The position numbers and the translations under genes were made by a program. Positions 26,473 through 35,441 of a stretch of 64,000 bases of DNA are shown here, piece by piece; position 1 is the first letter of the stretch; each line of letters opens with the position of its first letter. Location: NCBI GenBank assembly GCA_947476145.1, contig CANJPH010000010.1, forward strand, positions 1-64,000, read 5' to 3'. The notes beneath the pieces are model-generated. The model was given only the letters and a program-made list of their open reading frames with translations. It ran no database searches and had not been told where the DNA came from. The stretch comes from Bacteroidota bacterium (GTDB taxonomy: Bacteria; Bacteroidota; Bacteroidia; Chitinophagales; Chitinophagaceae).

Positions 26473-28017
26473 ATGAAGAAATCAATTTGGATCTTATCAC
26501 TTTTAATAAGCGTTGTTTCTTTTGCACAAAAAGGAAAAGAGCTTACTAAATTTAGTAATGTGATTACCGCAGAAGCTTTAAAAGAAAAGCTCTCCGTAAT
26601 TGCAAGTGCCGAAATGGAAGGCCGTGAAACTGCAAGCCCTGGTCAAAAAAGAGCAGCTGCTTACATTGAGTCTGAATTTAAAAGAATGGGCTTAAAACCA
26701 GGTAATGGTGATAGCTACCAACAAACCTATCCTGTTTACCAAGACATCTTAACAGCAAAAGCAATTTTTGTAAATGGGGCCAGTTTTGAATGGGATAAGG
26801 ATTTTACTTTTTCTCTACAAACCATTGCTAATGGAAAATGGGATTACTCAAATGTGGTATTTGCAGGCTACGGTATCGTAGATGATGCAAAAGGCGTTAA
26901 TGATTATGCAGGCTTAGAGGTTAAAGGGAAATTAGTAGTTATCCTAGAAGGTACTAGTGAAGGCATGCCTACAATGGGACAGGGTGGTAACCGTGCATTT
27001 AATGTAAATCCTGCTTCACCAATGGCTAAAATGCGCGCAGCGAGTACAAAAGGAGCTGCAGGTTTATTAATCGTTTCAGCTGGATTCCCACGCAAAACGC
27101 CTACGGAAACAAAAGGAAATATGTACTTAAAAAAGAACGATGCTGCAGGATTCTTAATGGCTAATATTTCTACTAGTATTGCCAATGCTATTTTAGGAAA
27201 ATCAGGCGCTTCAGTGAGTGCCTTAGGCTCCGTTGCAAAAGGAGATTACAATGCGGATGTAACTTTAGTAGCAACAAAGAAAACCGATAATTTAGAAAGT
27301 AGTAATGTAATTGCTATTTTACCAGGTACTGATAAAAAAGACGAGTACTTATTTTTAACAGGTCACTACGACCATTTAGGCAAGAGAGGTAATGTGATTT
27401 GGTATGGTGCCGACGATGATGGTTCTGGTACAGTAGGTGTAATGCAAATGGCAGAAGCCTTTGCAGCAGCTGCAAAAAAAGGCAAAAGCCCAAGACGTAC
27501 CATTGTATTTATGACAGTGAGTGGAGAAGAGAAGGGTTTATGGGGTTCTCAATACTATTCTGAGCATCCAATATTTCCATTGGAAAAAACCACTGCCGAT
27601 TTAAATACAGATATGATTGGTCGCGTAGACACAGAACGCACTACTGCCGATTCGTTAAACTATGTTTATGTAATTGGTCATGATAAATTAAGCTCGGACT
27701 TACCTATCATTAACGAGGCGGCTAATAAAAAATCAAGCAATATTACATTAGATTATAAGTATGACGATCCAAATGATAAGAATATGATTTATTATAGAAG
27801 CGATCATTATAACTTTGCAAGAAAGGGCGTTCCTATTTTGTTCTTCTATGATGGTATGTTATTAGCGGACTATCACAAACCAACAGATACTATTGAGAAA
27901 ATCAATTTTGATTTAATGCAAAAAAGAACGGTAATGGTTTTTCATACTGCTTGTGAAATTGCCAACAGAGATGAAATGTTAAAAAGAGACATTCCTTTAA
28001 ACATGCCTGCACGATAA
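26473..28017 (+). CDS. Secreted M28 family metallopeptidase
   Basis: Zinc aminopeptidase-like exported enzyme, 514 residues. Signal peptide MKKSIWILSLLISVVSFAQ, then a protease-associated (PA) insert at about 120-235 and the M28 catalytic domain. Zinc ligands and catalytic residues are visible: TGHYDHLG (His, catalytic Asp), GADDDGSG (bridging Asp), SGEEKGLWGS (catalytic and ligand Glu), LNTDMIGR (Asp) and a late RSDHYNF (His). All are intact. A terminator follows directly. It is probably a periplasmic or outer-membrane peptidase in peptide scavenging. Confidence 0.92.
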   Translation: MKKSIWILSLLISVVSFAQKGKELTKFSNVITAEALKEKLSVIASAEMEGRETASPGQKRAAAYIESEFKRMGLKPGNGDSYQQTYPVYQDILTAKAIFVNGASFEWDKDFTFSLQTIANGKWDYSNVVFAGYGIVDDAKGVNDYAGLEVKGKLVVILEGTSEGMPTMGQGGNRAFNVNPASPMAKMRAASTKGAAGLLIVSAGFPRKTPTETKGNMYLKKNDAAGFLMANISTSIANAILGKSGASVSALGSVAKGDYNADVTLVATKKTDNLESSNVIAILPGTDKKDEYLFLTGHYDHLGKRGNVIWYGADDDGSGTVGVMQMAEAFAAAAKKGKSPRRTIVFMTVSGEEKGLWGSQYYSEHPIFPLEKTTADLNTDMIGRVDTERTTADSLNYVYVIGHDKLSSDLPIINEAANKKSSNITLDYKYDDPNDKNMIYYRSDHYNFARKGVPILFFYDGMLLADYHKPTDTIEKINFDLMQKRTVMVFHTACEIANRDEMLKRDIPLNMPAR

Positions 28018-28020
28018 ATA

Positions 28021-28053
28021 AAAAAGCCCTTAATAAAATTTAAGGGCTTTTTT
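28021..28053. terminator. Bidirectional hairpin terminator between M28 peptidase and DHS-like genes
   Basis: AAAAGCCCTTAA pairs with TTAAGGGCTTTT (28022-28033 and 28040-28051), with an A run on the left and a T run on the right, so it can end transcripts from both convergent genes. Confidence 0.85.
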
Positions 28054-28087
28054 AATTTTATATTTTATTTCAATATTATTATTGGTT

Positions 28088-29062
28088 CTATTGACCTAAA
28101 ATATAGGCGAAGATCAAAGGAACCACAATGGTTGCGTCACTTTCTACAATAAACTTAGGTGTATGAATATCTAATTTACCCCAAGTAATTTTTTCATTCG
28201 GTACTGCTCCAGAATAAGAACCATATGAAGTAGTACTATCACTTACTTGACAGAAGTAACTCCAAAAAGGAACATCATGCCATTCTAAGTCCTGATACAT
28301 CATAGGGACCACGCAAATTGGGAAGTCACCAGCGATACCACCACCCACTTGGAAAAAGCCTACGCCCTTTCCACCACTATTGGCTCTGTACCACTCGGTT
28401 AACATCACCATATATTCAATACCGTTTTTAACCGTACTTGCTTTTAATTCATTTTTAATTACATAGCTCGCGAAAATATTTCCGGTAGTGCTATCTTCCC
28501 AACCTGGCACTACAATTGGAATATTCTTTTTAGCAGCGGCAACAATCCAACTGTCCTTTGGATCAATTTCATAATATTGCTCTAACTCACCACTCAAAAT
28601 AACTTGATACATAAATTCGTGTGGGAAAAAACGCTCCCCTTTTTCTTCTGCTTGTTTCCAAAACTTCACAATATGCTTTTGTAATCTTCTGAATGCTTCC
28701 TCTTCGGGGATACAAGTATCGGTAACGCGATTATAATGATTCTCTAATAAATCCCACTCATCCTGTGGAGTCAAGTCACGGTAGTTAGGTACACGCTTAT
28801 AATGACTATGTGCAACTAGGTTCATCACATCCTCCTCTAAGTTGGCGCCGGTGCAACTTATGATAGCAATTTTATCCTGACGAATCATTTCCGCCAAGCT
28901 AATGCCTAGTTCAGCTGTACTCATGGCACCTGCTAAACTTACTAGCATTTTACCGCCTTCTAATAAATGGGTTTCATATCCTTTAGCAGCGTCTACTAAA
29001 GCAGCAGCATTAAAATGTCTGTACTGATGTTCAATAAATTGAGAAACGGGTCCTTTGCTCAT
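28088..29062 (-). CDS. Deoxyhypusine-synthase-like protein
   Basis: Cytosolic enzyme of 324 residues in the deoxyhypusine synthase (DHS) family. The ITWGKLDIHTPKFIV segment keeps the lysine of the DHS WGK motif that carries the enzyme-imine intermediate, and SDATIVVPLIFA after it is also family-typical. NAD-binding segments such as VSLAGAMSTAELGISLAE and SCTGANLEEDVMNL are present. Bacteria lack eIF5A, so the product may be a polyamine such as homospermidine, made by transferring the aminobutyl group of spermidine to an unidentified acceptor. ATG at 29062 (MSKGPVSQF) was chosen over the long in-frame extension, which would overlap the divergent gene. Confidence 0.88.
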   Translation of the reverse strand: MSKGPVSQFIEHQYRHFNAAALVDAAKGYETHLLEGGKMLVSLAGAMSTAELGISLAEMIRQDKIAIISCTGANLEEDVMNLVAHSHYKRVPNYRDLTPQDEWDLLENHYNRVTDTCIPEEEAFRRLQKHIVKFWKQAEEKGERFFPHEFMYQVILSGELEQYYEIDPKDSWIVAAAKKNIPIVVPGWEDSTTGNIFASYVIKNELKASTVKNGIEYMVMLTEWYRANSGGKGVGFFQVGGGIAGDFPICVVPMMYQDLEWHDVPFWSYFCQVSDSTTSYGSYSGAVPNEKITWGKLDIHTPKFIVESDATIVVPLIFAYILGQ

Positions 29063-29132
29063 TTTTTCTGATTTGATGCAAAAGTAATTTTTTTTAGGCA
29101 TAAATAGTAACTTGTGGTACAATCTAGGATCC

Positions 29133-29816
29133 ATGAAAGCCAACCAAATTAACCTCATTATAGCCCTTGTGATATTAGGCATTCCCTTTGCATATGCAGC
29201 TTATTTATATCCCAACTTACCTGCTACTATCCCGACGCATTTTAATATAAAGGGAGCAGCGGATGACTGGGGTGGAAAAAGTGCTATTTTTTTAGGACCC
29301 GGTATCATGGCAGGTGTGGGTCTTTTTACATTTTTTCTATTGTCCAATATTAAAAGTATTGATCCAAAAAGAGTGAAGGCCGAGGATGATGGCATGTTCA
29401 AAAAAATGGCATTATTTATGGTTGGATTTTTAAGTATACTAGGAATAATCATAACCTATTCCGCTACGGGAGCGAATGCTAAATCAATGGGTGAAACTGT
29501 AAATATTACCAAAATATTATTACCATTTATTGGAATGGCATTTTCATTAATGGGTTGGTTTATGCCTAAACTTCACCAAAATTATTTTGCTGGCTTTAAA
29601 CTACCTTGGACATTAGAAAATGTAGATAACTGGAATGAAACACATAAGGTTGCTGGAAAGGTTTGGCTGTATGGTGGCATTGCACAAGCCATTGGCACTA
29701 TAGTATTACCTAATGAGGCTGGGCTCATTATTTTTTTAGGGATCGTGCTTATTATGATTGTCATACCAACTGTGTTTTCATATCGTATGTTTAAAAACGG
29801 AAATTTAATTAAATAA
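29133..29816 (+). CDS. SdpI/DUF1648 family membrane protein
   Basis: Inner-membrane protein of 227 residues with about six hydrophobic segments. The NLPATIPTHFNIKGAADDWGGKS motif marks DUF1648, and the second half (SLMGWFMPKLHQNYFAGFKLPWTLEN and the W-x-TH-K segment) is the SdpI-type C-terminus. SdpI protects Bacillus from a killing peptide; the role in Bacteroidota is unknown. ATG at 29133 is preferred over an in-frame start at 29112. It is divergent from the DHS-like gene with a 70-base gap. Confidence 0.82.
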   Translation: MKANQINLIIALVILGIPFAYAAYLYPNLPATIPTHFNIKGAADDWGGKSAIFLGPGIMAGVGLFTFFLLSNIKSIDPKRVKAEDDGMFKKMALFMVGFLSILGIIITYSATGANAKSMGETVNITKILLPFIGMAFSLMGWFMPKLHQNYFAGFKLPWTLENVDNWNETHKVAGKVWLYGGIAQAIGTIVLPNEAGLIIFLGIVLIMIVIPTVFSYRMFKNGNLIK

Positions 29817-29868
29817 TATTCATTCAAAATAATTTTCAGCATTAACCAATTACAAAATACAAGTTAAC

Positions 29869-31020
29869 ATGAGCAAAACAAATAATTTAGGAACCAAATA
29901 CATACATGCAGGTGCACATCCGGATCCAAGTACAGGCGCCATTATGACCCCAATCTATCAAACCTCCACTTATGTACAATCTGCACCAGGCGTACATAAG
30001 GGCTATGAATATGCTAGAAGTCAAAACCCTACTCGCTTTGCGTTAGAAGAAGCATTTGCTGTGATTGAAAACGGAAAGTTTGGTTTAGCATTTGCCAGTG
30101 GCGTTGCTGCAACGGACGCAGTAATGCGCTTGTTGGTGCCTGGTGACGAAGTCATTGCTGCACATGATATGTATGGAGGCACGTATCGTTTATTTTCCAA
30201 AGTGTATGAAAAAATGAATATCAAATTTCATTATGTAGATACTTCTAATGCAGAAAATGTGGCCAATGCCATTACCCCTAAAACAAAACTCATTTGGGTA
30301 GAAACACCAACCAACCCATTAATGAATATCACGGACATTGCTGCAGTGTCTGCCATTGGTAAGCAACACAATTGTATAGTTTGTGTGGACAATACCTTTG
30401 CTTCTCCTTATTTACAAAATCCTTTAGATGATGGCGCAACCATTGTAATGCATTCGGCTACTAAATATTTAGGAGGTCATAGTGACGTCATACAAGGTTG
30501 TTTAGTAATGAATGATCAAGACTTAAGAGACCAACTTTATTTTATTCAAAAAAGTACGGGTGCGGTTCCCGGCCCACAGGATTGTTTCCTGGTTTTAAGA
30601 GGTATTAAAACCTTACATGTAAGAATGCAAAGACATTGCGAGAATGGTGAAAAAGTAGCTGCCTACTTACGTCAACATGCTAAAGTAGAAAAGGTATACT
30701 GGTGTGGCTTTACAGACCATCCAAATCATGACATTGCTAAAAAACAAATGCGCGGCTTTGGAGGCATGATGAGTTTTACATTAAAAGACGATAGCATTGC
30801 AGCCGCCACCAAAGTATTATCTAACACTAAAATATTCTCTTTAGCAGAAAGTCTTGGGGGCGTAGAATCCTTAATTAATCACCCGGCAAGTATGACACAT
30901 GCCTCTATTCCACGTGAACAAAGAATTGCCAATGGTTTAGCCGATGGATTAATTCGTTTGAGTGTGGGTATTGAAGATGCAGCAGATATTATTGCCGACC
31001 TAGAACAAGCCATTGGGTAA
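29869..31020 (+). CDS. Cystathionine gamma-synthase/lyase family PLP enzyme
   Basis: Fold-type I PLP enzyme of the Cys/Met metabolism family, 383 residues. The PLP lysine is in HSATKYLGGHSDV, with MTPIYQTSTYVQ and YEYARSQNPTR near the start and VEGxxxSLGG-like SLAESLGGVESLI near the end. It can act as cystathionine gamma-synthase (MetB) or gamma-lyase; I cannot separate these by eye. The split metH is far away, so no operon links them. Its stop overlaps the next gene's start region. Confidence 0.9.
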   Translation: MSKTNNLGTKYIHAGAHPDPSTGAIMTPIYQTSTYVQSAPGVHKGYEYARSQNPTRFALEEAFAVIENGKFGLAFASGVAATDAVMRLLVPGDEVIAAHDMYGGTYRLFSKVYEKMNIKFHYVDTSNAENVANAITPKTKLIWVETPTNPLMNITDIAAVSAIGKQHNCIVCVDNTFASPYLQNPLDDGATIVMHSATKYLGGHSDVIQGCLVMNDQDLRDQLYFIQKSTGAVPGPQDCFLVLRGIKTLHVRMQRHCENGEKVAAYLRQHAKVEKVYWCGFTDHPNHDIAKKQMRGFGGMMSFTLKDDSIAAATKVLSNTKIFSLAESLGGVESLINHPASMTHASIPREQRIANGLADGLIRLSVGIEDAADIIADLEQAIG

Positions 31021-31807
31021 AGTGAGTACACAGGAAGCGATCAAAAAAATATTAGACCAAAAAGTAAAGCAATACAATAAGATTGATTTCATTGAAAAAG
31101 ATCCCATTTGTATTCCACACCAATTTACAAAGCAGCAAGACATAGAGATTGCTGCTTTTTTTGCTGCCATCTTTGCATGGGGCAATAGAACAACCATCAT
31201 TAATAAGAGTAATGAATTACTGGATCGGATGGAACGTTCCCCTCATGAGTTTTGTCTCCATCATTCTGCTAATGATTTAAAAAAAATAGTAGGCTTTAAA
31301 CACCGAACCTTCAATGACACAGATGCATTATACTGTATTGAATTTTTTAGACACCATTTTAGTAGGCATCAAAGTTTAGAAACCGCATTTTTTCAAAACC
31401 AAAGCACTCAGCATAAAATAAATACAGTTGAAGCTGCTTTAACGCATTTTCAATCCTACTTCATGTCATTGGAGCATGCTCCCAGGCGTTCACAAAAACA
31501 CGTTTCCAGTCCCGTATCCGGATCTACTTGTAAAAGGTTAAACATGTTTTTAAGATGGATGGTGAGAAAAGACAAGCAAGCCGTGGATTTTGGAATTTGG
31601 AATTCGATAAAACCATCCGCATTGATCATTCCGATAGATGTGCACGTGGCAAGGGTTTCCAGAACGATGGGTATTTTAAAAAGACCGCAAACCGATTGGC
31701 AAGCTGCATTGGAGTTAACCCATTATTGTCGAACTTTAGATCCTAAGGACCCCGTTAAATATGACTTTGCTCTATTTAGCCTTGGTGTGATTGAAAAGTT
31801 TATTTAA
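31013..31807 (+). CDS. TIGR02757 family protein
   Basis: A 264-residue cytosolic protein of the Bacteroidota TIGR02757 family. Seen: FIEKDPICIPHQF, AAFFAAIFAWGNRTTI, RRSQKHVSSPVSGSTCKRLNMFLRWMVRK and the SALIIPIDVHVARVSRTMGILKRPQ segment. The C-terminal pattern is reminiscent of helix-hairpin-helix DNA glycosylase-like proteins, but no activity is known. The start is TTG at 31013 (overlapping the upstream stop by 8 bases) or GTG at 31022. Confidence 0.8.
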   Translation: MGKVSTQEAIKKILDQKVKQYNKIDFIEKDPICIPHQFTKQQDIEIAAFFAAIFAWGNRTTIINKSNELLDRMERSPHEFCLHHSANDLKKIVGFKHRTFNDTDALYCIEFFRHHFSRHQSLETAFFQNQSTQHKINTVEAALTHFQSYFMSLEHAPRRSQKHVSSPVSGSTCKRLNMFLRWMVRKDKQAVDFGIWNSIKPSALIIPIDVHVARVSRTMGILKRPQTDWQAALELTHYCRTLDPKDPVKYDFALFSLGVIEKFI

Positions 31808-31816
31808 TATTTGATT

Positions 31817-32095
31817 ATGGAAATTAATTTACAATCCCTAGAAAAGTTAGATACGCCTAATTTAGAAAGCACCATAAATGAGCTAATCAAAAATGATTTT
31901 TCAAGACTCGTTCAAATACTATATCGTATTGATGTATCGGAAGCGAAACTTAAAAACATTTTAAGTGAAAATCCAAATGAGGATGCAGGTAAGCTCATTG
32001 CACAGGTAATTATTGAAAGACTAGCCGCTACTAAAAAAGCAAGGGAAAGTTTTAATACAACACCGCGCATAGATGACACGGAGGAACGTTTATAA
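31817..32095 (+). CDS. Small conserved hypothetical helical protein
   Basis: A 92-residue soluble protein, mostly helical by residue pattern (LINELIKNDFSRLVQILYRIDVSE), with a charged C-terminus. No known domain is recognised. ATG at 31817 is preferred over TTG at 31811. It follows TIGR02757 by 9 bases and overlaps the convergent SDR gene by 6 bases, so it may be in the metB-family transcript. Confidence 0.65.
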   Translation: MEINLQSLEKLDTPNLESTINELIKNDFSRLVQILYRIDVSEAKLKNILSENPNEDAGKLIAQVIIERLAATKKARESFNTTPRIDDTEERL

Positions 32096-32788
32096 ATCTC
32101 CTAGCTGTGGGCGCATGATAATATCCTCTACCACTGCTTGGGGACTTAATTGCGTTGCAGCATAAACCATTTTAGCAATATCGCTGGCCTCCATAATTCT
32201 TTTTGGATCCACACCAGAGCCCGCCCAACTATTGGTATACACTGCGCCAGGGCAAACGGCAGTTACTTTAATCCCATTATCTTTTAATTCTAATCTTAAA
32301 TTTTTAGAGAACCCTAATAATGCAAATTTACTAATGCTATACGCTCCCCCATGCTCGTAGGCATATAAGGATGCAATAGAACAGATATTAAAAATATGAC
32401 CAGATTTACGAGCAAGCATACTAGGTAGCAACGCCCTGGTTAAATGATAAGCTGAATATAAATTGGTGTTCAGTTGATCCTGCAATTGACCTGCTGCTTC
32501 ATCCTGTAATTTACCGGGCACAAAAAAACCTGCATTGTTAATTAAAATAGTAGGTTCTGTTTTTTCCAGGCACCAGTTAGCAAAAGCAGTTACTTCTTTT
32601 TGAATAGATAAATCCGCAGGCATGGATTCAATTGTCACTACTGGATATTGTTTACTCAATACTGATACTGCAGTCTCCAAAGCGGCGGGTGTTTTACTCG
32701 TTAAAAATAAATGATGCCCATGGGCAGCAAATATTTCTGCAATCGCATATCCAATTCCTTTTGAGGCGCCAGTAATTACAATATTCAT
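32090..32788 (-). CDS. Short-chain dehydrogenase/reductase
   Basis: NAD(P)-dependent oxidoreductase of the classical SDR type, 232 residues. TGASKGIGYA is the cofactor loop, NNAGFF supports the structural NAG motif, and the active-site Ser (ICSIASLYAYE), Tyr and Lys (YSISK) are all present. The substrate is unknown. I chose ATG at 32788 (MNIVITG) because 23 upstream in-frame codons are hydrophobic and not SDR-like. It is convergent with the small hypothetical protein. Confidence 0.9.
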   Translation of the reverse strand: MNIVITGASKGIGYAIAEIFAAHGHHLFLTSKTPAALETAVSVLSKQYPVVTIESMPADLSIQKEVTAFANWCLEKTEPTILINNAGFFVPGKLQDEAAGQLQDQLNTNLYSAYHLTRALLPSMLARKSGHIFNICSIASLYAYEHGGAYSISKFALLGFSKNLRLELKDNGIKVTAVCPGAVYTNSWAGSGVDPKRIMEASDIAKMVYAATQLSPQAVVEDIIMRPQLGDL

Positions 32789-32867
32789 ATAAAATTGATA
32801 ATAATATACAATAAAGATAAGAAGCAATCCTGTAAATTCGCTACATATAAAAAACACCTAAGGAACC

Positions 32868-33563
32868 ATGCCCTATCAGCACTTATTTTTTGACCTTGAC
32901 CATACCATTTGGGATTTTGAAATGAACTCAAAAGCAACCTTATTTGAACTGCATCATAAATATAATTTAACCGAAAAGGGCATCACCGATTTTGATGCTT
33001 TTTTTGATCAATATAGTATTCACAATCACCGATTATGGGATAGATATACTAAGGGATTTATTAAGCAGGAGGAACTAAGATGGAAGCGTATATATTTAAG
33101 CTTATTGGAATACAAAATTGCGGACGAGGCACTTTCTAGAGCTATGTCTTTTGATTACTTAGATATCCTGCCAAATAAGAAAAATTTATTTCCTTATACC
33201 ATGGAAATTCTAGACTACTTAAAAATCAAAGGGTATCAAATGCATCTAATTACCAACGGCTTTGAATCTGTTCAGTTTAAGAAAATTGAAAACTCAAATT
33301 TAGCACCCTATTTTAAAGAAATAATTACTTCAGAAGCAAGCAATAGTTTAAAGCCCAACAAAGAAATATTTGAATACGCCTTACAAAAAGCAAATGCTAG
33401 TTTAGAAGAAAGTATTATGATTGGAGATAACCAAAGTGCCGATATTCAAGGGGCAATCAACATAGGAATGGATTCTGTATTTGTGAATCATATTAATGCA
33501 GTTCCCACAGTGCCTGCCACCTATACCATTACACATTTAAAAGAGTTGGAAAACATCTTATAA
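32868..33563 (+). CDS. yjjG: YjjG-type HAD nucleotidase
   Basis: HAD-superfamily phosphatase of 231 residues. The first Asp motif is FDLDHTIWDFE, the second is LITNGFESVQ, the Lys is in SNSLKPNKEIF and the metal-binding DD pair equivalent is IGDNQSADIQGA. The FFDLDHTIWDF opening is typical of YjjG noncanonical pyrimidine nucleotidases, which dephosphorylate modified nucleoside monophosphates. A hairpin terminator follows. Confidence 0.85.
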   Translation: MPYQHLFFDLDHTIWDFEMNSKATLFELHHKYNLTEKGITDFDAFFDQYSIHNHRLWDRYTKGFIKQEELRWKRIYLSLLEYKIADEALSRAMSFDYLDILPNKKNLFPYTMEILDYLKIKGYQMHLITNGFESVQFKKIENSNLAPYFKEIITSEASNSLKPNKEIFEYALQKANASLEESIMIGDNQSADIQGAINIGMDSVFVNHINAVPTVPATYTITHLKELENIL

Positions 33564-33569
33564 TAAACA

Positions 33570-33596
33570 AAGAAGCCTCGAAATTCGAGGCTTCTT
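33570..33596. terminator. Bidirectional hairpin between yjjG and psd
   Basis: AAGAAGCCTCGA at 33570-33581 pairs with TCGAGGCTTCTT at 33585-33596 across a 3-base loop. T runs are short, so termination strength is uncertain. Confidence 0.75.
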
Positions 33597-33614
33597 AAAT
33601 ATAATACATCAGAA

Positions 33615-34271
33615 TTACCAATTGGCTAAAACAGAAATGCCGCCTTTTACCGCGTCACCAATCTTGCAATTAATTTTTGCATCTAATGGCAACAATAAAT
33701 CTACACGGCTTCCAAATTTAATAAATCCATATTCTGCCGTTTGGTCAAATTTAGTTCCTACACTTGCATAATTGCATATACGTCTCGCCAACGCACCCGC
33801 AATTTGCTTTAACAAAATACTTCCTTTATCATTTTCAATCACCACAGACCAACGTTCATTGTCGGTGGAAGACTTTGGATGCCAAGCTACTAAGAATTTA
33901 CCTGGATGATATTGGTTATAAATAATATTCCCAGCAATAGGCGTTCTATTTACATGCACATTGGCAGGACTCATAAATACGCTTATTTGAATTCTCTTTT
34001 CTTTATAATATTCATCGGGTGCTACTTCTTCAATCACCACTACCTTGCCGTCTGCAGGCGAAACAATCGCAGAAGCATCGGAGGTCCAATTTCTATTAGG
34101 CATTCTAAAGAAAGAAACGATAAATAAAAATAACCCAAGGGTAAGTATGAAAACTGCCCAGCCAGCAATCGTACTAATTGGAAAAAGATAAGAAAAGCTA
34201 GCAATATTAATAAGGCCAACTAAAAATGCAGTTAAAGCAATAGTGGGCGTTCCTTCTTTATGTATAGTCAT
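33615..34271 (-). CDS. psd: Phosphatidylserine decarboxylase family protein
   Basis: Makes phosphatidylethanolamine from phosphatidylserine in the inner membrane. 218 residues: one or two N-terminal hydrophobic segments (TIALTAFLVGLINIASFSYL), then the IVSPADGKVV motif and VFMSPANVHVNRTP, and the C-terminal FGSRVDLLLP motif, whose Gly-Ser is the expected self-cleavage site giving the pyruvoyl cofactor. The usual LGST of enteric Psd is GSR here, as in the TIGR00164 type. It is followed upstream by cdsA on the same strand, forming a phospholipid pair. Confidence 0.9.
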   Translation of the reverse strand: MTIHKEGTPTIALTAFLVGLINIASFSYLFPISTIAGWAVFILTLGLFLFIVSFFRMPNRNWTSDASAIVSPADGKVVVIEEVAPDEYYKEKRIQISVFMSPANVHVNRTPIAGNIIYNQYHPGKFLVAWHPKSSTDNERWSVVIENDKGSILLKQIAGALARRICNYASVGTKFDQTAEYGFIKFGSRVDLLLPLDAKINCKIGDAVKGGISVLANW

Positions 34272-34308
34272 GCAATCAATTTAAAGCGCAAAGATAAAAC
34301 TAATTTTT

Positions 34309-35193
34309 TTATTGACGGTAAAGTATATCCATTAAGAACCAAACAAAGGGTACAGCCAATAATATAGAATCAAACCGATCTAAAAAACCGCCGTGACCTG
34401 GCATCATTTTACCACTATCCTTAACACCCGCTTGTCTTTTTAAACCGCTTTGAAATAAATCACCATACGTACCGGCAATAGTTGAAACCAAGCAAAGTAA
34501 AAACACAAAGTTGGTATTTAATTCTCCTCTAAAAATATAAGTAGTAATAGTTGGCACCAACAACACCGTAATAACAATGCCTGCAATGGTTCCTTCCCAA
34601 GTTTTATTGGGAGAAACAGATGACAATTGTCTTTTACCAATCAATGAACCCACTAAATATGCCATGGTATCATTTATCCAAATAGACACAACAATTAATA
34701 AAGGAATAACGAATTTATAAGCCGCATAAAACTGATCATAATTATAATTTGCATTGGTACCCTTAATGATATAAAACAATGATAAACTCATGGGGATATA
34801 AATTAATCCCGCAAAACTGATTACCAAATTTTGTAAACTAAATTTTTTAGTTACAATATCTGATAATAAAACAATGACGGCCAATGCGGGTATTATTTTA
34901 GTTCTAAATAAATTAAACACGACTCCATCAATGGGTAAAATTTTATTGGAAAGGGCGAACATAATGCTAACGCCCAATACAATGAGCCCCCACTTATGAA
35001 TTACTGAAATATTTTTATAGCTAGGATAAATGAGCGCTAATAACTTTTGATACTCATACAAACACCCTACAGCAATCACTGCGAACAAGGTAAAAAATGA
35101 CCAATTATTCCAAATGATACCCACTAACATAATAATTGCAAAAACAATAGCGGACAAAGCCCTTACCTTAAAAACCGAAAAATTAAATGCCAT
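34309..35193 (-). CDS. cdsA: Phosphatidate cytidylyltransferase
   Basis: Makes CDP-diacylglycerol from phosphatidate and CTP. An integral membrane protein of 294 residues with about eight hydrophobic segments. The C-terminal signature is clear: SGLKRQAGVKDSGKMMPGHG, then GGFLDRFDS. It shares a strand and a 37-base gap with psd, so both are probably cotranscribed from upstream. Confidence 0.93.
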   Translation of the reverse strand: MAFNFSVFKVRALSAIVFAIIMLVGIIWNNWSFFTLFAVIAVGCLYEYQKLLALIYPSYKNISVIHKWGLIVLGVSIMFALSNKILPIDGVVFNLFRTKIIPALAVIVLLSDIVTKKFSLQNLVISFAGLIYIPMSLSLFYIIKGTNANYNYDQFYAAYKFVIPLLIVVSIWINDTMAYLVGSLIGKRQLSSVSPNKTWEGTIAGIVITVLLVPTITTYIFRGELNTNFVFLLCLVSTIAGTYGDLFQSGLKRQAGVKDSGKMMPGHGGFLDRFDSILLAVPFVWFLMDILYRQ

Positions 35194-35222
35194 AACTTAT
35201 TTAAATTTTATTCAATATACAA

Positions 35223-35441
35223 CTATACGTCCAATATGTCTAATTCAATGGTGGTAAGCCTCTCCTTGGCAATAACAACAAATTCCTCTGGAACATACAC
35301 TTCCGCTTCGCCCAAAAATACATAAGCCGAATCTTTTCGATTTAATAATTTTGCAGGTACTTCTTTTTCATTTAACAAACCAGCCACCATGGCTGCCGTT
35401 GATAAATTACTATTTGTGTAAATCATTTTCCAATCTTTCAT
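35223..35441 (-). CDS. DUF2007 family small protein
   Basis: A 72-residue protein. The WKMIYTNSNLSTAAMVAGLLNEKEVPAKLLN pattern fits DUF2007 (putative signal-transducing domain, ferredoxin-like fold). The start at ATG 35441 keeps the Trp before the first strand; a shorter in-frame ATG at 35426 also exists. It overlaps the CPBP gene upstream by 32 bases. Function unknown. Confidence 0.8.
   Translation of the reverse strand: MKDWKMIYTNSNLSTAAMVAGLLNEKEVPAKLLNRKDSAYVFLGEAEVYVPEEFVVIAKERLTTIELDILDV

Noticed and set aside
28088-29062. Calling the DHS-like gene a true hypusine-forming enzyme
   Set aside because: Hypusine needs eIF5A, which bacteria do not have. Only the family is claimed.
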